From NCBI RefSeq assembly GCF_963855985.1, contig NC_087095.1, positions 17,494,001-17,558,000 on the forward strand: a stretch of DNA of 64,000 nucleotides, written 5' to 3'. How positions within the stretch are numbered: position 1 is the first letter of the stretch; every line of letters starts with the position of its first letter. The DNA is from Ostrinia nubilalis (taxonomy: Eukaryota; Arthropoda; Insecta; Lepidoptera; Crambidae). The notes beneath the pieces were generated by a model. The model was given only the letters and a program-made list of their open reading frames with translations. It was not told the DNA's origin and ran no database searches. This document shows, one piece after another, positions 37,219-47,786 of this stretch. A program made the position numbers and the translations under genes.

Positions 37219-38138
37219 AGAAAATTAAGTTGTCATTATTTCTGAGGAGGTTTGCATACTGTGTATAAAGAATGACCGGATAAGTTACCCGTCATTCTTT
37301 TAAATTCCAATACATAACGTAATAAACATAATAATAACAAGCGGAGAACCATTTTAAACAGTAACGGCCAACATTTACACCTTGGGAATCGATACTTATA
37401 ATAAATATGTAGAGAGGTCAATTCTGTACATGAAATATATTTTCAAAGTAACTATCAGGGGGTGATAAGTGATCGATTCTGATGCCAAAAATGCAATCAG
37501 TAAAATTTTTGTCTGTCAGTCTGTCTGTCTGTATTACTATGTTCCTTATAGAAACAAAAACTACTCGACGGATTTTAACGAAACTTAGTACAATTATTCT
37601 TCATACTCCTGGGCAGATTATAGTATACTTAGGAGCAGAGTAGTGAAGGGAAATTTTGGGAAGGTTGACTCATTCTTTTAAGTGCATGAATACATGACAA
37701 AAATAAATGTAGACAATAAAATTGTATGTGCAAAAAATAAATCGAGAAAATATTTTGCTCATTTAGGTACCCGCATGTATACTTCTACTATACCATAGGC
37801 ACAGGCATAGGCATGACTCCCTGTCGCGCTTACATAACGCCCGCAGTGGACCTATCGCCTAGATGGGAGCGACCTTGGGCTACAGGCGAGGGTCTTCTTT
37901 ATGGCCGATCAAATCTAGGAAGCCGCACTTCCGAAAAACGTGCTACCTCGTTGAACATGGCGGAATGGCTGCTCGAATTTGTAGGTCACTTTATGAAAGG
38001 AAAATGTTTTCGCAGGTTGGGCTTTGAAACTCGAATGGAATAGGCTGAAGTGTTCGGGCCTAGATTTTTGGGTGTGGGTAGAAATACAAGTATATTGAAA
38101 AAGGGGTACATATATAGGTACTCGTATTATATCAGACA
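37219..38138. other. Intron with a partial Helitron-like 5' segment
   Basis: 37500-37600 carries GTCTGTCTGTCTGT and ACTACTCGACGGATTTTAAC, typical of the 5' half of CTAG-ended elements. No CTAG end was found. Confidence 0.35.
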
Positions 38139-38272
38139 ATAGCGGCCGCCCGCGACTTCGTACGCGTGGATCCCGTTTTACCCCCTTAGGGGCCCGTTCC
38201 CGTGGGAATTTCGGGAATTCCTTTCTTAGTGCACCTCTACGATATACCTAAGCTACGTCCCTTCCAAAATCA
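38139..38272 (-). mobile_element. Broken Helitron-type element
   Basis: AGCGGCCGCCCGCGACTTCG to CCCCCTTAGGGG matches the other copies. The terminal CTAG has become ATAG and the body changes abruptly after 38190. It ends against the inverted repeat at 38282. Confidence 0.5.
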
Positions 38273-38281
38273 AAAAAATCA

Positions 38282-38579
38282 AAAAAAAATAAAACCGACT
38301 CCAAAAAACCTACACTAAAAAGTAGAAAAATAATTACTAATTACCTACTTATTTATTAGGACGAATTATTAATATTTATGTAGGTATACCATGATTGATA
38401 CATCTGGAGTCGGTGCCAAGATTATGAAACATGTAAAGTTTGCCTGCACCGACTCCAAAAGTATCAATCATGGTATACCTACATAAATATTAATAATTCG
38501 TCCTAATAAATAAGTAGGTAATTAGTAATTATTTTTCTACTTTTTAGTGTAGGTTTTTTTGGAGTCGGTTTTATTTTTT
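38282..38579. mobile_element. Near-perfect 298-bp inverted repeat
   Basis: Arms of about 135 bp start AATAAAACCGACTCCAAAA and converge on GGAGTCGGTGC / GCACCGACTCC around a 29-base loop (38417-38445). Only a few mismatches are visible. The ACCGACTCC end resembles the ACCGACTTC ends of family C. Confidence 0.9.
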
Positions 38580-38682
38580 TTATAAAATTTTACTTATTTC
38601 TTGCTTTTTAGTTAACTAATTATTACCTTGATGTTACCACTGAAGGTAGGTAGTACATTGAGACCATATTCTTAATGTATAT

Positions 38683-39046
38683 TATAAAAAAGTTCATCCC
38701 CAATTTTCCACCCTTGGGGGTGAAATATTTTCTTCAAATTCGCATGAAACCACCCTTTTGATAATACCTATTCAACAAAAAAGTTATCGTTCTAATTGGT
38801 TTATAATCGGCGGAGATATTGCGTATAAAAAAGTTCCTCCCCAATTTTCCACCCTTGGGGGTTGTTTTTTTTACTATTAAATTTAAACGGGACCACCCTT
38901 GAGGTATTACCTATACGCTGAAAAAAGATTTGTTCAAATCGGTTTATAATTGGCGGAGTTATCGCGTAACAAACATAGAAAAAAAAAAAAAAAAACATAC
39001 GGGTCGAATTGAGAACCTCCTCCTTTTTTTGAAGTTGGTTGAAAAT
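38683..39046. mobile_element. Tandem-repeat DNA element, family C, 5'-truncated copy
   Basis: Begins inside the 141-bp unit (AAAAAAGTTCATCCCCAATT) and ends TTTTTTTGAAGTTGGTTGAA, with a long A run before the end. Confidence 0.75.
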
Positions 39047-39119
39047 CAAAAATATTTATTCAGTTTAGACCACAAGTGGCACTCATGAACGTCAAAATGT
39101 AGTAAAAAAGAAAAAAAAT

Positions 39120-39205
39120 CAAATTTCAAGTGCCTACGTTTAGCCGTTTAGGCTGTGCGTTGATATGTCAGTCAGTCAGTTTCTCCTTTTATATATTTAG
39201 ATATA
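39120..39205. repeat. Helitron-type fragment
   Basis: TTTAGGCTGTGCGTTGATATG and GTCAGTCAGTCAG, then TATATATTTAGATATAC, match the distal part of the GTCA subfamily. Confidence 0.5.
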
Positions 39206-39669
39206 CTTCGACAGGCCACGTTGAAGCTAAATGTGTAAATTATTTAATCTTACTTTAAGTCATCGCAGAAATAAAAACAATCATTTAAAATGAGAGAACA
39301 TTTTTAGCGGTAATAGAGAAGTATTCACAATGCTTTGCGAGACGTACAAATCGGAAAAACAAAGAGAAATTTTCACGGCCATATTTTCAAATCGCCAAAG
39401 GGCTTTTTAGCAGACGAGTAATTTTCGAAATTACAAAGTTGCAAGCCGCTTTTAATATCGCAGACAAAGATACGGTCCGGTGCCGGTCGTTTTGCTCGCC
39501 GCGTCTGTCTGGGGGCGCTGATGTAGTCAGATCTGAAAAATTGTTTTTTGAAAAATAAAATATTTAGACTAGCAGATTTTCCATAATCAATATAGTATCA
39601 ATTTTCCACACTTTCCAAAGACAAAAGAGGATCTGCACCAAGACAAAAAAGAAATTAAATGGTATTGGT
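39206..39669. other. AT-rich intron
   Basis: Nothing recognised. Confidence 0.3.
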
Positions 39670-40308
39670 AAAGGACATCATCCATTTTGGTCCAAAATCA
39701 AAAGTGCCGGCCAAAAAATAAAAGTGCTGTATTCTGATAGAATACGTCCGCCTTAGCATTTATTACTATGGCACCAAAGCTGTAGCACCACTGTGCATCG
39801 TGGTATTTGAGTTCTAAAAATATATGACACGACTGACTTTGATCTCAAATACTACGACGCACAGTGGTGCTACAGCTTTGGTGTCATAGTAACAAATGCT
39901 AAGGCGGACGTATTCTGTCAGAATACAGCACTTTTTTTTTATTGGCCGACATTTTTGATTTTGAACAAAAAATGTATGAATCGTCGATGAATTTTAGATC
40001 TCAAATACTCGACGCACAGTTGTGCTACAGCTTTGGTGCCATAGTAACAAATGCTAAGGCGGACGTATTCTGTCAGAATACAGCACTTTTTTTTTTATTG
40101 GCCGACACTTTTGATTTTGAACAAAAAATGTATGAATAGTCGATGACTTTTAGATCTCAAATACTCGACGCACAGTGGAGCTACGGCTTTGGTGCCATAG
40201 TAACAAATGCTAAGGCAGACGTATTCTGTCAGAATACAGCACTTTTTTTTGTTGGCCGGCACTTTTGATTTTGGACCAAAAATATATGAAACGTGGATGA
40301 TGTCCTTT
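39670..40308. mobile_element. Foldback element with internal 156-bp tandem repeat
   Basis: Ends AAAGGACATCATCC and the mirror GGATGATGTCCTTT. The left arm (39670-39840) is the inverse of a unit that then repeats three times on the right with a 156-bp period (GATCTCAAATACT at 39841, 39997 and 40153). Each unit holds AAGGCGGACGTATTCTGTCA and TGCTACAGCTTTGG. The open frame at 39942 is a by-product of the repeat. Confidence 0.85.
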
Positions 40309-43117
40309 GTTTTTTTTTTTAGTAGGGTGCTTGATAGGAGCTCTAGATCTAACTTCCTATCAACATTTTAACTAATTGAAAGAACTCCACATCCACCACT
40401 ACCTATGTAATTTGTTCAGTTACAATGGAAATAAAAATATCCAGCAAATCGAGTACCGCGTCCGGAACAAACCGCAAATACTCAGGGGAGCGGCCTCAAT
40501 GGCGCATTCAAACGCACGCACAATGCGGGGAGTGCGCCCCGGCAGGGAAATGAGCTGTAGGGTGCCTAACACTAGAGAAACCATAGTTACAAAATACCGC
40601 AGGATATCCAACTTTTCAGTGTAGTAAGAAACATATATACAGAAGCACGACTCTCTCACCAAAGAAAGTATGGACTACTAGAGCACAGTTAGAAATAAAG
40701 TTTCTTGCAGCTCATCTCGCAATTGGTGTAATATTTTCGTAATAACGAAACAGACACATCTTCTGGTCACCTGTGTTACCTTGGGAAATAACAAACTATG
40801 TATGTACTTACGTAGTTTTCATGTAAAAAACTGTTTCTACTGTCGTAATTTTTTTTACGAGTTCATTTCATGTATTACTTTAAAAACTCATAGGACCAAG
40901 TGATTTCTTATTATCATACTATAATTCGCTACATTTGTTCTAAATCAAAAGTAAAATGCTTTATGGTAACTCTAGTCCCTGGTTGTATACCTTTGAGCTT
41001 TGTCTGCGCGGTTGGTATCTTCCGCGCTCTCGAGCAGGGCTTATTAGCTTTTATGTCAACTCGAAGCAAAGGGGAAATTAAAAACTAAATACCCATAGCT
41101 GTATTGCTAAGAACACAGCTCGCCACATACTTGGTTTTCGTAAGGGTGGAAATAATAGTAATAGAGGGGTAACAAGTGCGTCTGCGTTTGTAAGTTACAT
41201 GAAGTTGACGTCATCTGTGATTTAAATTGATTTTTTGAATAGTCGCTATTTTTTATTGTATTACTCCTATTTTATGAACGCAAACTTGTCCAATTATATA
41301 AACTTCATTACAGATTTTAGATTCATTATAGTAGATAAGTTATATTTTCAGGCACACATTTTTATCGGCATCGTAAAGATAAAAGCATTGGACCGAACCG
41401 TCGAAGTTCGTCAATACCCTTTCTCTTATCAAGAAGTGTTTTTCCAAATTGTCGCGCGCTGAATGAGCCCAAGGCTGAATGGGATCTCTCGCCGCACTTC
41501 TACACACGAGCCAATGAATAAATTTCCGCTGCACTGTCGTAACGTAACAAAATCTGCATGAATGGCGTCGGGTCGAGGGGGAAAACTCCGTCATGAATTA
41601 GTTTATGTAACTAGTATTATAACTTCAACTGCTTATTAACTGGTTTGCACAAATCGTTTATATAAACTGATTAAAAAATTTATAGAAAATGGCTATAAAT
41701 GTTATTGAACCTGCTTCATTTGTGGACCTGTCGTCTCTTTCGGTTTGAGGTACTTTGCCAAACATATGAAAAGAGAGTTGGACATATGAGTTTTTAACAA
41801 CATAAAAAAATACATACAGTCGAACGTATAACCTCCTCGTTCTTTCGAAGTCGGTTAAAAATGAAAGTTATCAACACGCTACAAATAAAACAACAAATGA
41901 AACTCAACATTGCGAGCGCCTTTCAAACTTAGAGCATACAAACGTCTCTTCAGAGAGCGACAAACAGCTTCGAGTCGAGTAGTGAGCCGTCTCGGCCCTA
42001 TTTGCGACGGAAGCTTTGCCCTTTGAGCTTTGCCCCGGGGAACGTTTACTCTAATTTTGACTTTTCGGGGCCAGTCCGGTCTTGTCGCAGGGCGACACAC
42101 ATTCGCGATCATCTTTAGCATGTAGTGTTGTTGAGAATTGGCACTGCTTTTAAAAATGTTAAATCATATTTTTTAAAACAATTTTATAAAGTTCCATTGG
42201 GAAAAAAGGTAATTGAGAACACGTTACTGCATTCTACTGAACCTCTGCTATGAAATCCGTTCTTTTTATTGTAAACTTAGGAGTATACCTACTGGTAAGA
42301 ATTTTACAGAAAAAAGTTGATTTTGATATTTAACGATATCCTTGGGTAAAGTTGTGATTGAGTAACAAAAAAATGTCATTGGATAAGTAAAAAAGAGAAA
42401 TCTTAATTTTTATTTCCACACAGTAAAAATCCCGAGTCCAACTCAGCAAATCCAAGCAACACATCTGGGAGGCGGCACAAAGCCAGGTCAGCAGAACCTG
42501 ATCGGAACAAGGCCAGTGGGGCGCGCATCTCGGGAGAGCGAGAACGTTTGAGATTCGAAGTGCTATAGGGCTCAAGAATTCACGTAGCAACAAGCAAGTT
42601 TCAAGTAAAATGTATTCTATAAATTACCTACTATTTACGGTAAATTACTTTAATAAACACTATTGTAAACTTAACACTTGATACTATTGCATGTCGCGTG
42701 GATGAACACAATTTATTTTACATTGGCGTTGATTTCAGTACAATTAAGTTTCAATTTGTACATATTCCGTTTCTGTTTTGTAGCAAATTTTCACAATGAA
42801 ATACGAAACGAAACGTAACACTTACTCTAACAAAATATTGCTGTAAACAGTATGTAAAATAGACATCACATTTTTTGTGACTAAAACTTACGGATATAAG
42901 AGAGTATGTACATCTGGGTGACTTAATATGTATATCACCAGTATACCTATGCGGTCCCTCTGCGATAGTTTCGCCCGCCTAGCCGCACAGGCTAGAGGAT
43001 CCTCTAGAGACAGTAGAGTGTGGCCTGGATGCCCCTTATTCAGAGAAAGGTCTATGCCCAGTCTGTGGAATAATTTCAAGGGCCTTAATAGCACTCTAAG
43101 TAGTCTAAAGGACTTAC
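40309..43117. other. Intron upstream of PTB exon b on the minus strand
   Basis: GC-richer patches are at 40450-40570, 41960-42110 and 42420-42560, with a family C end at 41805-41865. A frame at 42928-43125 ends SLWNNFKGLNSTLSSLKDLP and could be a LINE tail, but no tail or target duplication is visible. Confidence 0.3.
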
Positions 43118-43198
43118 CTTCATGAGGTGCAGGTGGGCAGAGACGGCGTCCACTCGCGCCGCGTGCTCGCCGTCACCCACCGGGAACGAGCCCAGGTA
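43118..43198 (-). CDS. PTB-domain adaptor, internal exon a (N-terminal part of the PTB domain)
   Basis: On the minus strand a pyrimidine-rich acceptor (GTTTGTTTCAG) is followed by 81 bases in one open frame and a consensus donor (AAG then GTAAGT). The 27 residues begin YLGSFPVGDGEH and end HLHLMK. YLGS followed by a hydrophobic pair is the first strand of PTB/PID domains, and the rest fits the first helix. PTB domains bind NPxY-type peptides, phosphorylated or not, in adaptor proteins at membranes. From memory, the closest family is the SH2D5-type adaptor, whose PTB begins with a similar GSFPV strand. The exon is much richer in GC than its surroundings and has phase 0 at both ends. It joins in frame to 8815-8889 across an intron of about 34.2 kb. 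The exon or exons encoding the protein start lie at higher coordinates. Confidence 0.86.
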
Positions 43199-43580
43199 CT
43201 GAAACAAACAACAACTAATTAATATAATGCACAAAACATACTAAAACATGGACAGTCAGAGTATTTAGATGTCTAGACCAATCTAACCTCTTACTTGTTT
43301 AGATATAATCAAGAAATATTACAGGACCGGTTTACCAGACGCGAGTTGAATTGAAGCATCGTTTATTCATTGAAACAAAATAAGGCGGCTTTAGTCTCAA
43401 GACGATTCGCTTATTGCCAATTACAATTTATACAACAAAGGCGCGGGATCACCTTTAGGCTTTACGACAAAGATAACTAAAATCTGTGGCATAATGTTTT
43501 GGACAAATTTATTCTTATTCGCGTATAGACAGTAGTAGTTTTACATCTCGAAACCGATTTCAAAGACAAAACATAGAGAT
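43199..43580. other. AT-rich intron
   Basis: Nothing recognised. Confidence 0.3.
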
Positions 43581-43592
43581 ACTTAGATGGCT

Positions 43593-45590
43593 GATGATGC
43601 TGATGATGCTGATGCTGATGGATGACAGGTTCGTGGAAATTGTCCAAACGACTGGGTCTAAGTTCTTTAAAACCCGTCGTTCAAAAGGAACCAAAAAGAT
43701 CTCTGACCTCACCAATCAACTCATGGAAGAGAGACGGAACTTGGTTCTGCAGTCCTCTGAAGATGCTGCTCAGTATCGGCGCCTTAACAGACAGATCTCC
43801 AAGTCTTTGACTCGCGACCTACGCCAATTTAATACAGACCGTATTAAAGAGGCGATTGAGCGAAACAAGGGCTCTAAAGTGTTCGCAAGAGCTCTGTCTG
43901 TTGGCCAAAGTCAACTGACCAAGCTGAAGACAGAGGATGGCAGAGCCATTTCGTCGGGGCCGGAGATATTGGAAGAGGTCGAGAAGTTCTACGGACAATT
44001 ATACACGAGTGTACGTGCACCTGTCACAAATCTAGCCGAAGACCCAAGAGCTAGACTGACCCGACACTATACCGAAGATATCCCGGACGTCAGTCTGTAC
44101 GAGATTAGAATGGCTCTCAAACAGCTGAAGAACAACAAGGCACCGGGTGATGATGGAATCACGGCTGAGCTTTTGAAGGCAGGCGGAACGCCGGTACTGA
44201 GGGCTCTTCAGAAGCTGTTCAATTCCGTCACCCTCGAAGGAAAAACGCCTACGACATGGCACAGAAGTGTGGTGGTACTCTTCTTCAAAAAAGGTGACAA
44301 AACCTTATTGAAGAATTATAGACCCATCTCACTTCTGAGCCATGTCTACAAGCTGTTTTCAAGAGTCATTACGAATCGTCTCGCTCGCAGGCTCGACGAC
44401 TTCCAGCCTCCCGAACAAGCCGGTTTCCGAAAAGGCTTTAGTACCATAGACCACATACATACGCTAAGGCAGATTATACAGAAGACCGAGGAGTATAATC
44501 AACCACTTTGCCTGGCGTTTGTGGATTATGAGAAAGCCTTCGATTCGGTCGAGACCTGGGCAGTGCTACAGTCTCTCCAAAGGTGCCAAATTGACTATCG
44601 ATATATCGAAGTGTTGAGGGGTTTGTACAAAAACGCCACAATGTCGGTCCGCCTTCAGGATCGGGATTCGAAACCTATCCAGTTGCAGCGAGGGGTAAGA
44701 CAGGGAGACGTCATATCTCCAAAACTGTTTACCACCGCCCTGGAAGATGTCTTCAAGCTTCTGGACTGGAACGGATTTGGCATAAATATCAACGGCGAGT
44801 ACATCACCCACCTTCGATTCGCGGACGATATCGTAGTCATGGCTGAGACCTTGGAGGATCTAGGCACAATGCTCGATGGCCTCAGTAGAGCCTCTCAACA
44901 AGTGGGCCTCAGAATGAACATGGACAAGACAAAAATCATGTCTAATGTCCGTGTTGCACCCACTCCTCTGAAGGTTGGAGACTCTACACTCGAAGTTGTC
45001 GACAATTATGTATACCTGGGACAAACAGTCCAGTTAGGTAGGTCCAACTTCGAGAAAGAGGTCAATCGTCGAATCCAACTCGGATGGGCAGCGTTCGGGA
45101 AGCTTCGCCATATACTCATGTCCGAAATACCGCAGTGTCTCAAGACGAAAGTCTTCGAGCAGTGTGTGTTGCCAGTGTTGACATATGGATCCGAAACGTG
45201 GTCGCTTACTATGGGCCTCATAAGAAGGCTCAAGGTCACCCAAAGGGCGATGGAGCGGGCTATGCTCGGAGTTTCCCTGCGTGATCGAATCAGAAATGAG
45301 GAGATCCGTAGGAGAACCAAAGTAACCGACATAGCTCGCAGAATTGCTAAAATCAAGTGGCAGTGGGCGGGGCACATAGCTCGTAGAGACGATGGCCGTT
45401 GGGGCAGGAAAGTTCTCGAGTGGCGACCACGGGCTGGAAAACGTAGCGTGGGCAGGCCTCCTACTAGGTGGACCGACGATCTGGTAAGGGTCGCGGGAAG
45501 AGCCTGGATGCGGGCAGCGCAGGACCGTTCATTGTGGAAAACCTTGGGGGAGGCCTTTGTCCAGCAGTGGACGTCATTTGGCTGAAACGA
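43593..45590 (+). mobile_element. RTE-type retrotransposon, 5'-truncated, recent insertion
   Basis: A 12-bp target duplication, ACTTAGATGGCT, flanks it exactly (43581-43592 and 45591-45602). The 5' end is a short GATGCT-like repeat; the 3' end is TGA followed by AACGA. The endonuclease half of the RTE protein is absent. The rest of the ORF is unbroken, which suggests a young insertion. It sits in plus orientation opposite the minus-strand host gene, upstream of PTB exon a. Confidence 0.9.
43594..45585 (+). CDS. RTE retrotransposon reverse transcriptase (endonuclease domain missing)
   Basis: 663 residues without a stop. In order: a linker (to about 150); reverse transcriptase with NYRPISLLSHVYKLFSRVI, EQAGFRKGFSTIDHI, motif A VDYEKAFD with catalytic Asp at 311, motif B GVRQGDVISP, and motif C FADD at 409-412 with both aspartates; a thumb-like YVYLGQTV; LPVLTYGSETWSLT; and a C-terminal part KIKWQWAGHIARRDDGRW then GRPPTRWTDDL, ending QQWTSFG. 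The family copies its own RNA into DNA at a nick (target-primed reverse transcription). Full-length RTE proteins also have an N-terminal APE-type endonuclease, which is missing. The Met at 43594 lies in the GATGCT repeat at the truncation point, so it is not the natural start. All RT catalytic residues are intact. Confidence 0.92.
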   Translation: MMLMMLMLMDDRFVEIVQTTGSKFFKTRRSKGTKKISDLTNQLMEERRNLVLQSSEDAAQYRRLNRQISKSLTRDLRQFNTDRIKEAIERNKGSKVFARALSVGQSQLTKLKTEDGRAISSGPEILEEVEKFYGQLYTSVRAPVTNLAEDPRARLTRHYTEDIPDVSLYEIRMALKQLKNNKAPGDDGITAELLKAGGTPVLRALQKLFNSVTLEGKTPTTWHRSVVVLFFKKGDKTLLKNYRPISLLSHVYKLFSRVITNRLARRLDDFQPPEQAGFRKGFSTIDHIHTLRQIIQKTEEYNQPLCLAFVDYEKAFDSVETWAVLQSLQRCQIDYRYIEVLRGLYKNATMSVRLQDRDSKPIQLQRGVRQGDVISPKLFTTALEDVFKLLDWNGFGININGEYITHLRFADDIVVMAETLEDLGTMLDGLSRASQQVGLRMNMDKTKIMSNVRVAPTPLKVGDSTLEVVDNYVYLGQTVQLGRSNFEKEVNRRIQLGWAAFGKLRHILMSEIPQCLKTKVFEQCVLPVLTYGSETWSLTMGLIRRLKVTQRAMERAMLGVSLRDRIRNEEIRRRTKVTDIARRIAKIKWQWAGHIARRDDGRWGRKVLEWRPRAGKRSVGRPPTRWTDDLVRVAGRAWMRAAQDRSLWKTLGEAFVQQWTSFG

Positions 45591-45602
45591 ACTTAGATGG
45601 CT

Positions 45603-46920
45603 ACCTATTTCAAATCAACAATTATGAAAGCCTCTATAAAGATTTTATATACCTACATATGTCATACGTAGGTCGTAGGACCAATGGATAAAACCACTAT
45701 TAATAATACAAAATACAAGTCACATGCGATATAGTTTTTTATACGTGAAGAGAGCGTCTAGAAAGAGGCTTACATTTTATAGGACTGACTTCCGAATTAG
45801 AATAGAGGTTTCCACACAAACCAAATATCGCTTAACCTGCTAGATTACCCCGGGGAAATGAAGGTCGCGGGTTCGGCTCCCCGGAGCCCCGTAGGCGCGC
45901 CACGAATTTGCTACGAGCCTCGTAGACGCAGAATCGAATCAGAGTGGAACTGTCGCATTTCATTTACTTCACTGTGTTGGAAGAATTTAATGTTAAAAGC
46001 GGGTACATTTTTACAAAACGGAAAATAATTTCAACTGAGCATTTTGTACGATGAGAATGACTTTTTCAGTTGAACTATTTTCTCTCTATTCTTTGAAGAA
46101 AGCAACAGATAGTTTATTTTTATAGCGGTAAATTAATTAAATATCTATCTTTCTAGTACTAGTTTGCTTTTGGCTGATTTTGTGGCCATCATTTCATTTG
46201 CTGATATACACCGTATGACCACGAATTGTATGAAATTTACGAGTATGACGAACACTCACCGCTTGCGAAATTCCCATCGAACCCAAAATATATTGTAATT
46301 GGTTTAGCTAGCACAGTTGTGCAGTTTCCACGCATGGAGTGCACTCAGTCTATGCAGGACAACAGGCGGGTTTCGCCATGGGGGTGTCATGGGGTGATTT
46401 ATTATTGGTTCAAGTGGGTAAGTGCGGTGTGAGTGGTTAATTATTGAAATGCCATGCGAATTGTGATTATTGTGAAGTGCCGCATGCTGCGTTCACGATA
46501 TTTAATTTTGTTTTAAATAATTGTTCTAAATGAACGGAATTTAAAATTCGATTCGTTGCTATCAAACGTGTGAGAATTTCAAAAAATTCGAACATTTGAA
46601 GATCAGATTACGAAGTCACTAACAAATTAATTTTGTCGTAGTTATCATCATTTCAGGCGTTTACCGCTCGAGGAATCCGTTAGTACCAATTAAGCATTTC
46701 CCAAAAACATAATTTAGATACCAATCGTCTAAATACAATTACGTTCTAATGTGTAATATACTTAGGTATAGTCCCAAGCTATGTATAACACTGGTTAAAC
46801 CTACTAAAGTGACTTTAATCTATGTAAACTTTTGACACACTGTTTGCTTCATTCCGACGATAAATAATCGTCCATTAGTTAGTTGTGAGCGAGCCTTCAG
46901 CTCGCGCGGGTAGTTTGGGT
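45603..46920. other. Intergenic or intron, with a SINE-like patch
   Basis: 45850-45890 has GGTCGCGGGTTCGGCTCCCC, a B-box-like motif. The candidate six-codon exon is at 46260-46277. The rest is AT-rich. Confidence 0.35.
46260..46277 (-). CDS. Candidate upstream coding exon (six codons) of the PTB gene
   Basis: The minus strand has ATG plus five codons (MGISQA), then a very good donor (GCG then GTGAGTG) at phase 0. That is the phase needed to splice onto the PTB exon at 43198, about 3 kb away. The upstream leader contains other ATGs, including a 28-codon frame that stops before the donor. Nothing proves transcription. If real, the PTB strand would start almost at the N-terminus, which is unusual for the family. 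Chance is a serious alternative. Confidence 0.2.
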
Positions 46921-47299
46921 TTAACCCTTACACGCTTATAACTATTCCAAACCATAAAATTATTTTTTCTTTAGTTATATCTATTTATTTTAGTCTAATT
47001 TAACATAAAAGTAATACAGAAAATATAAGTGCTATGTATTTCAGTGTTTTTCAGTCGGGGACACATATGTCCCTATATGCGTTAAGGTATACATTGCCTC
47101 ATATATTGAAAATAAAACACTTCGACGCTTTTATTGCAAAATAAATACAAATCACACTACAAATACACATCAAATTTAATCAATAAGCTTATTTTTAATA
47201 TTTATAATAAGAAATTTAAAATAGATAGCATCATATCTTACGTATTTTTATATTTGATCCTCATCTCATCATAGACCTCTTTCTTGAAGTTAGACCTAC

Positions 47300-47546
47300 C
47301 TAACTAGACTGTTCGTTTCAAGAACAACTTTGAGTGTAGAGTCTCCAGCGTTCAGAGGAGTGCGTATAACACGGATATTTGACATAATTTTTTCGTCTTG
47401 TCCATGTTTATTTTGAATCGCATTTATTGAGAGCCTCTACTGAGGCCATAGAGCATTGATTCTAGGTCTTCCAAGGTCTCAGCCATGCCATGACTACAAT
47501 CTTTGAATCTTACTTGGCGGGACAGCATCCAAAAGGCTTCACGACA
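47300..47546 (-). pseudogene. RTE fragment, inverted part
   Basis: Read on the minus strand it matches about 44745-45005 of the intact RTE copy (GATGTC then TCATGGC, GCTGAGACCTTGGAAGACCT, AACATGGACAAGACGAAAAA, GGAGACTCTACACTC), with small deletions. It pairs with the plus-strand piece at 47787-48200. Confidence 0.8.
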
Positions 47547-47779
47547 TCCCAACTAATATTATAAATGCGAAAGTAACTCTGTCTGTCTGTCTGTCTGTTA
47601 CGCTTTCCCGCTTAAACCTCGCAACCGATTTTGATGAAATTTGGCATAGAGATAGTTTGAGTCCCGGGAAAGAACATAGGATAGTTTTTATCCCGGTTTT
47701 TGAAACAGGGACGCGCGCGATAAAGTTTTTCTGTGACAGACAAAATTCCACGCGGGCGAAGCCGCGGGCGGAAAGCTAG
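47547..47779 (+). mobile_element. Complete Helitron-type element, 233 bp
   Basis: Starts TCCCAACTAATATTATAAAT, has (CTGT)n near the 5' end, and ends with the stem CGCGGGCGAAGCCGCGGGCG, then GAAAGCTAG. A precedes and T follows it. It inserted at the junction of the inverted RTE copy. Confidence 0.75.
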
Positions 47780-47786
47780 TCTTATA

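Noticed and set aside
39942..40139. Repetitive frame with a duplicated DIFDFEQKMYE / DTFDFEQKMYE segment
   Set aside because: It is a read-through of the 156-bp tandem repeat, not a repeat protein.
42928..43125. Frame ending SLWNNFKGLNSTLSSLKDLP as a LINE C-terminus
   Set aside because: The resemblance to LINE ends is slight, and no tail or target duplication is present. It ends next to the donor of a real exon by coincidence.
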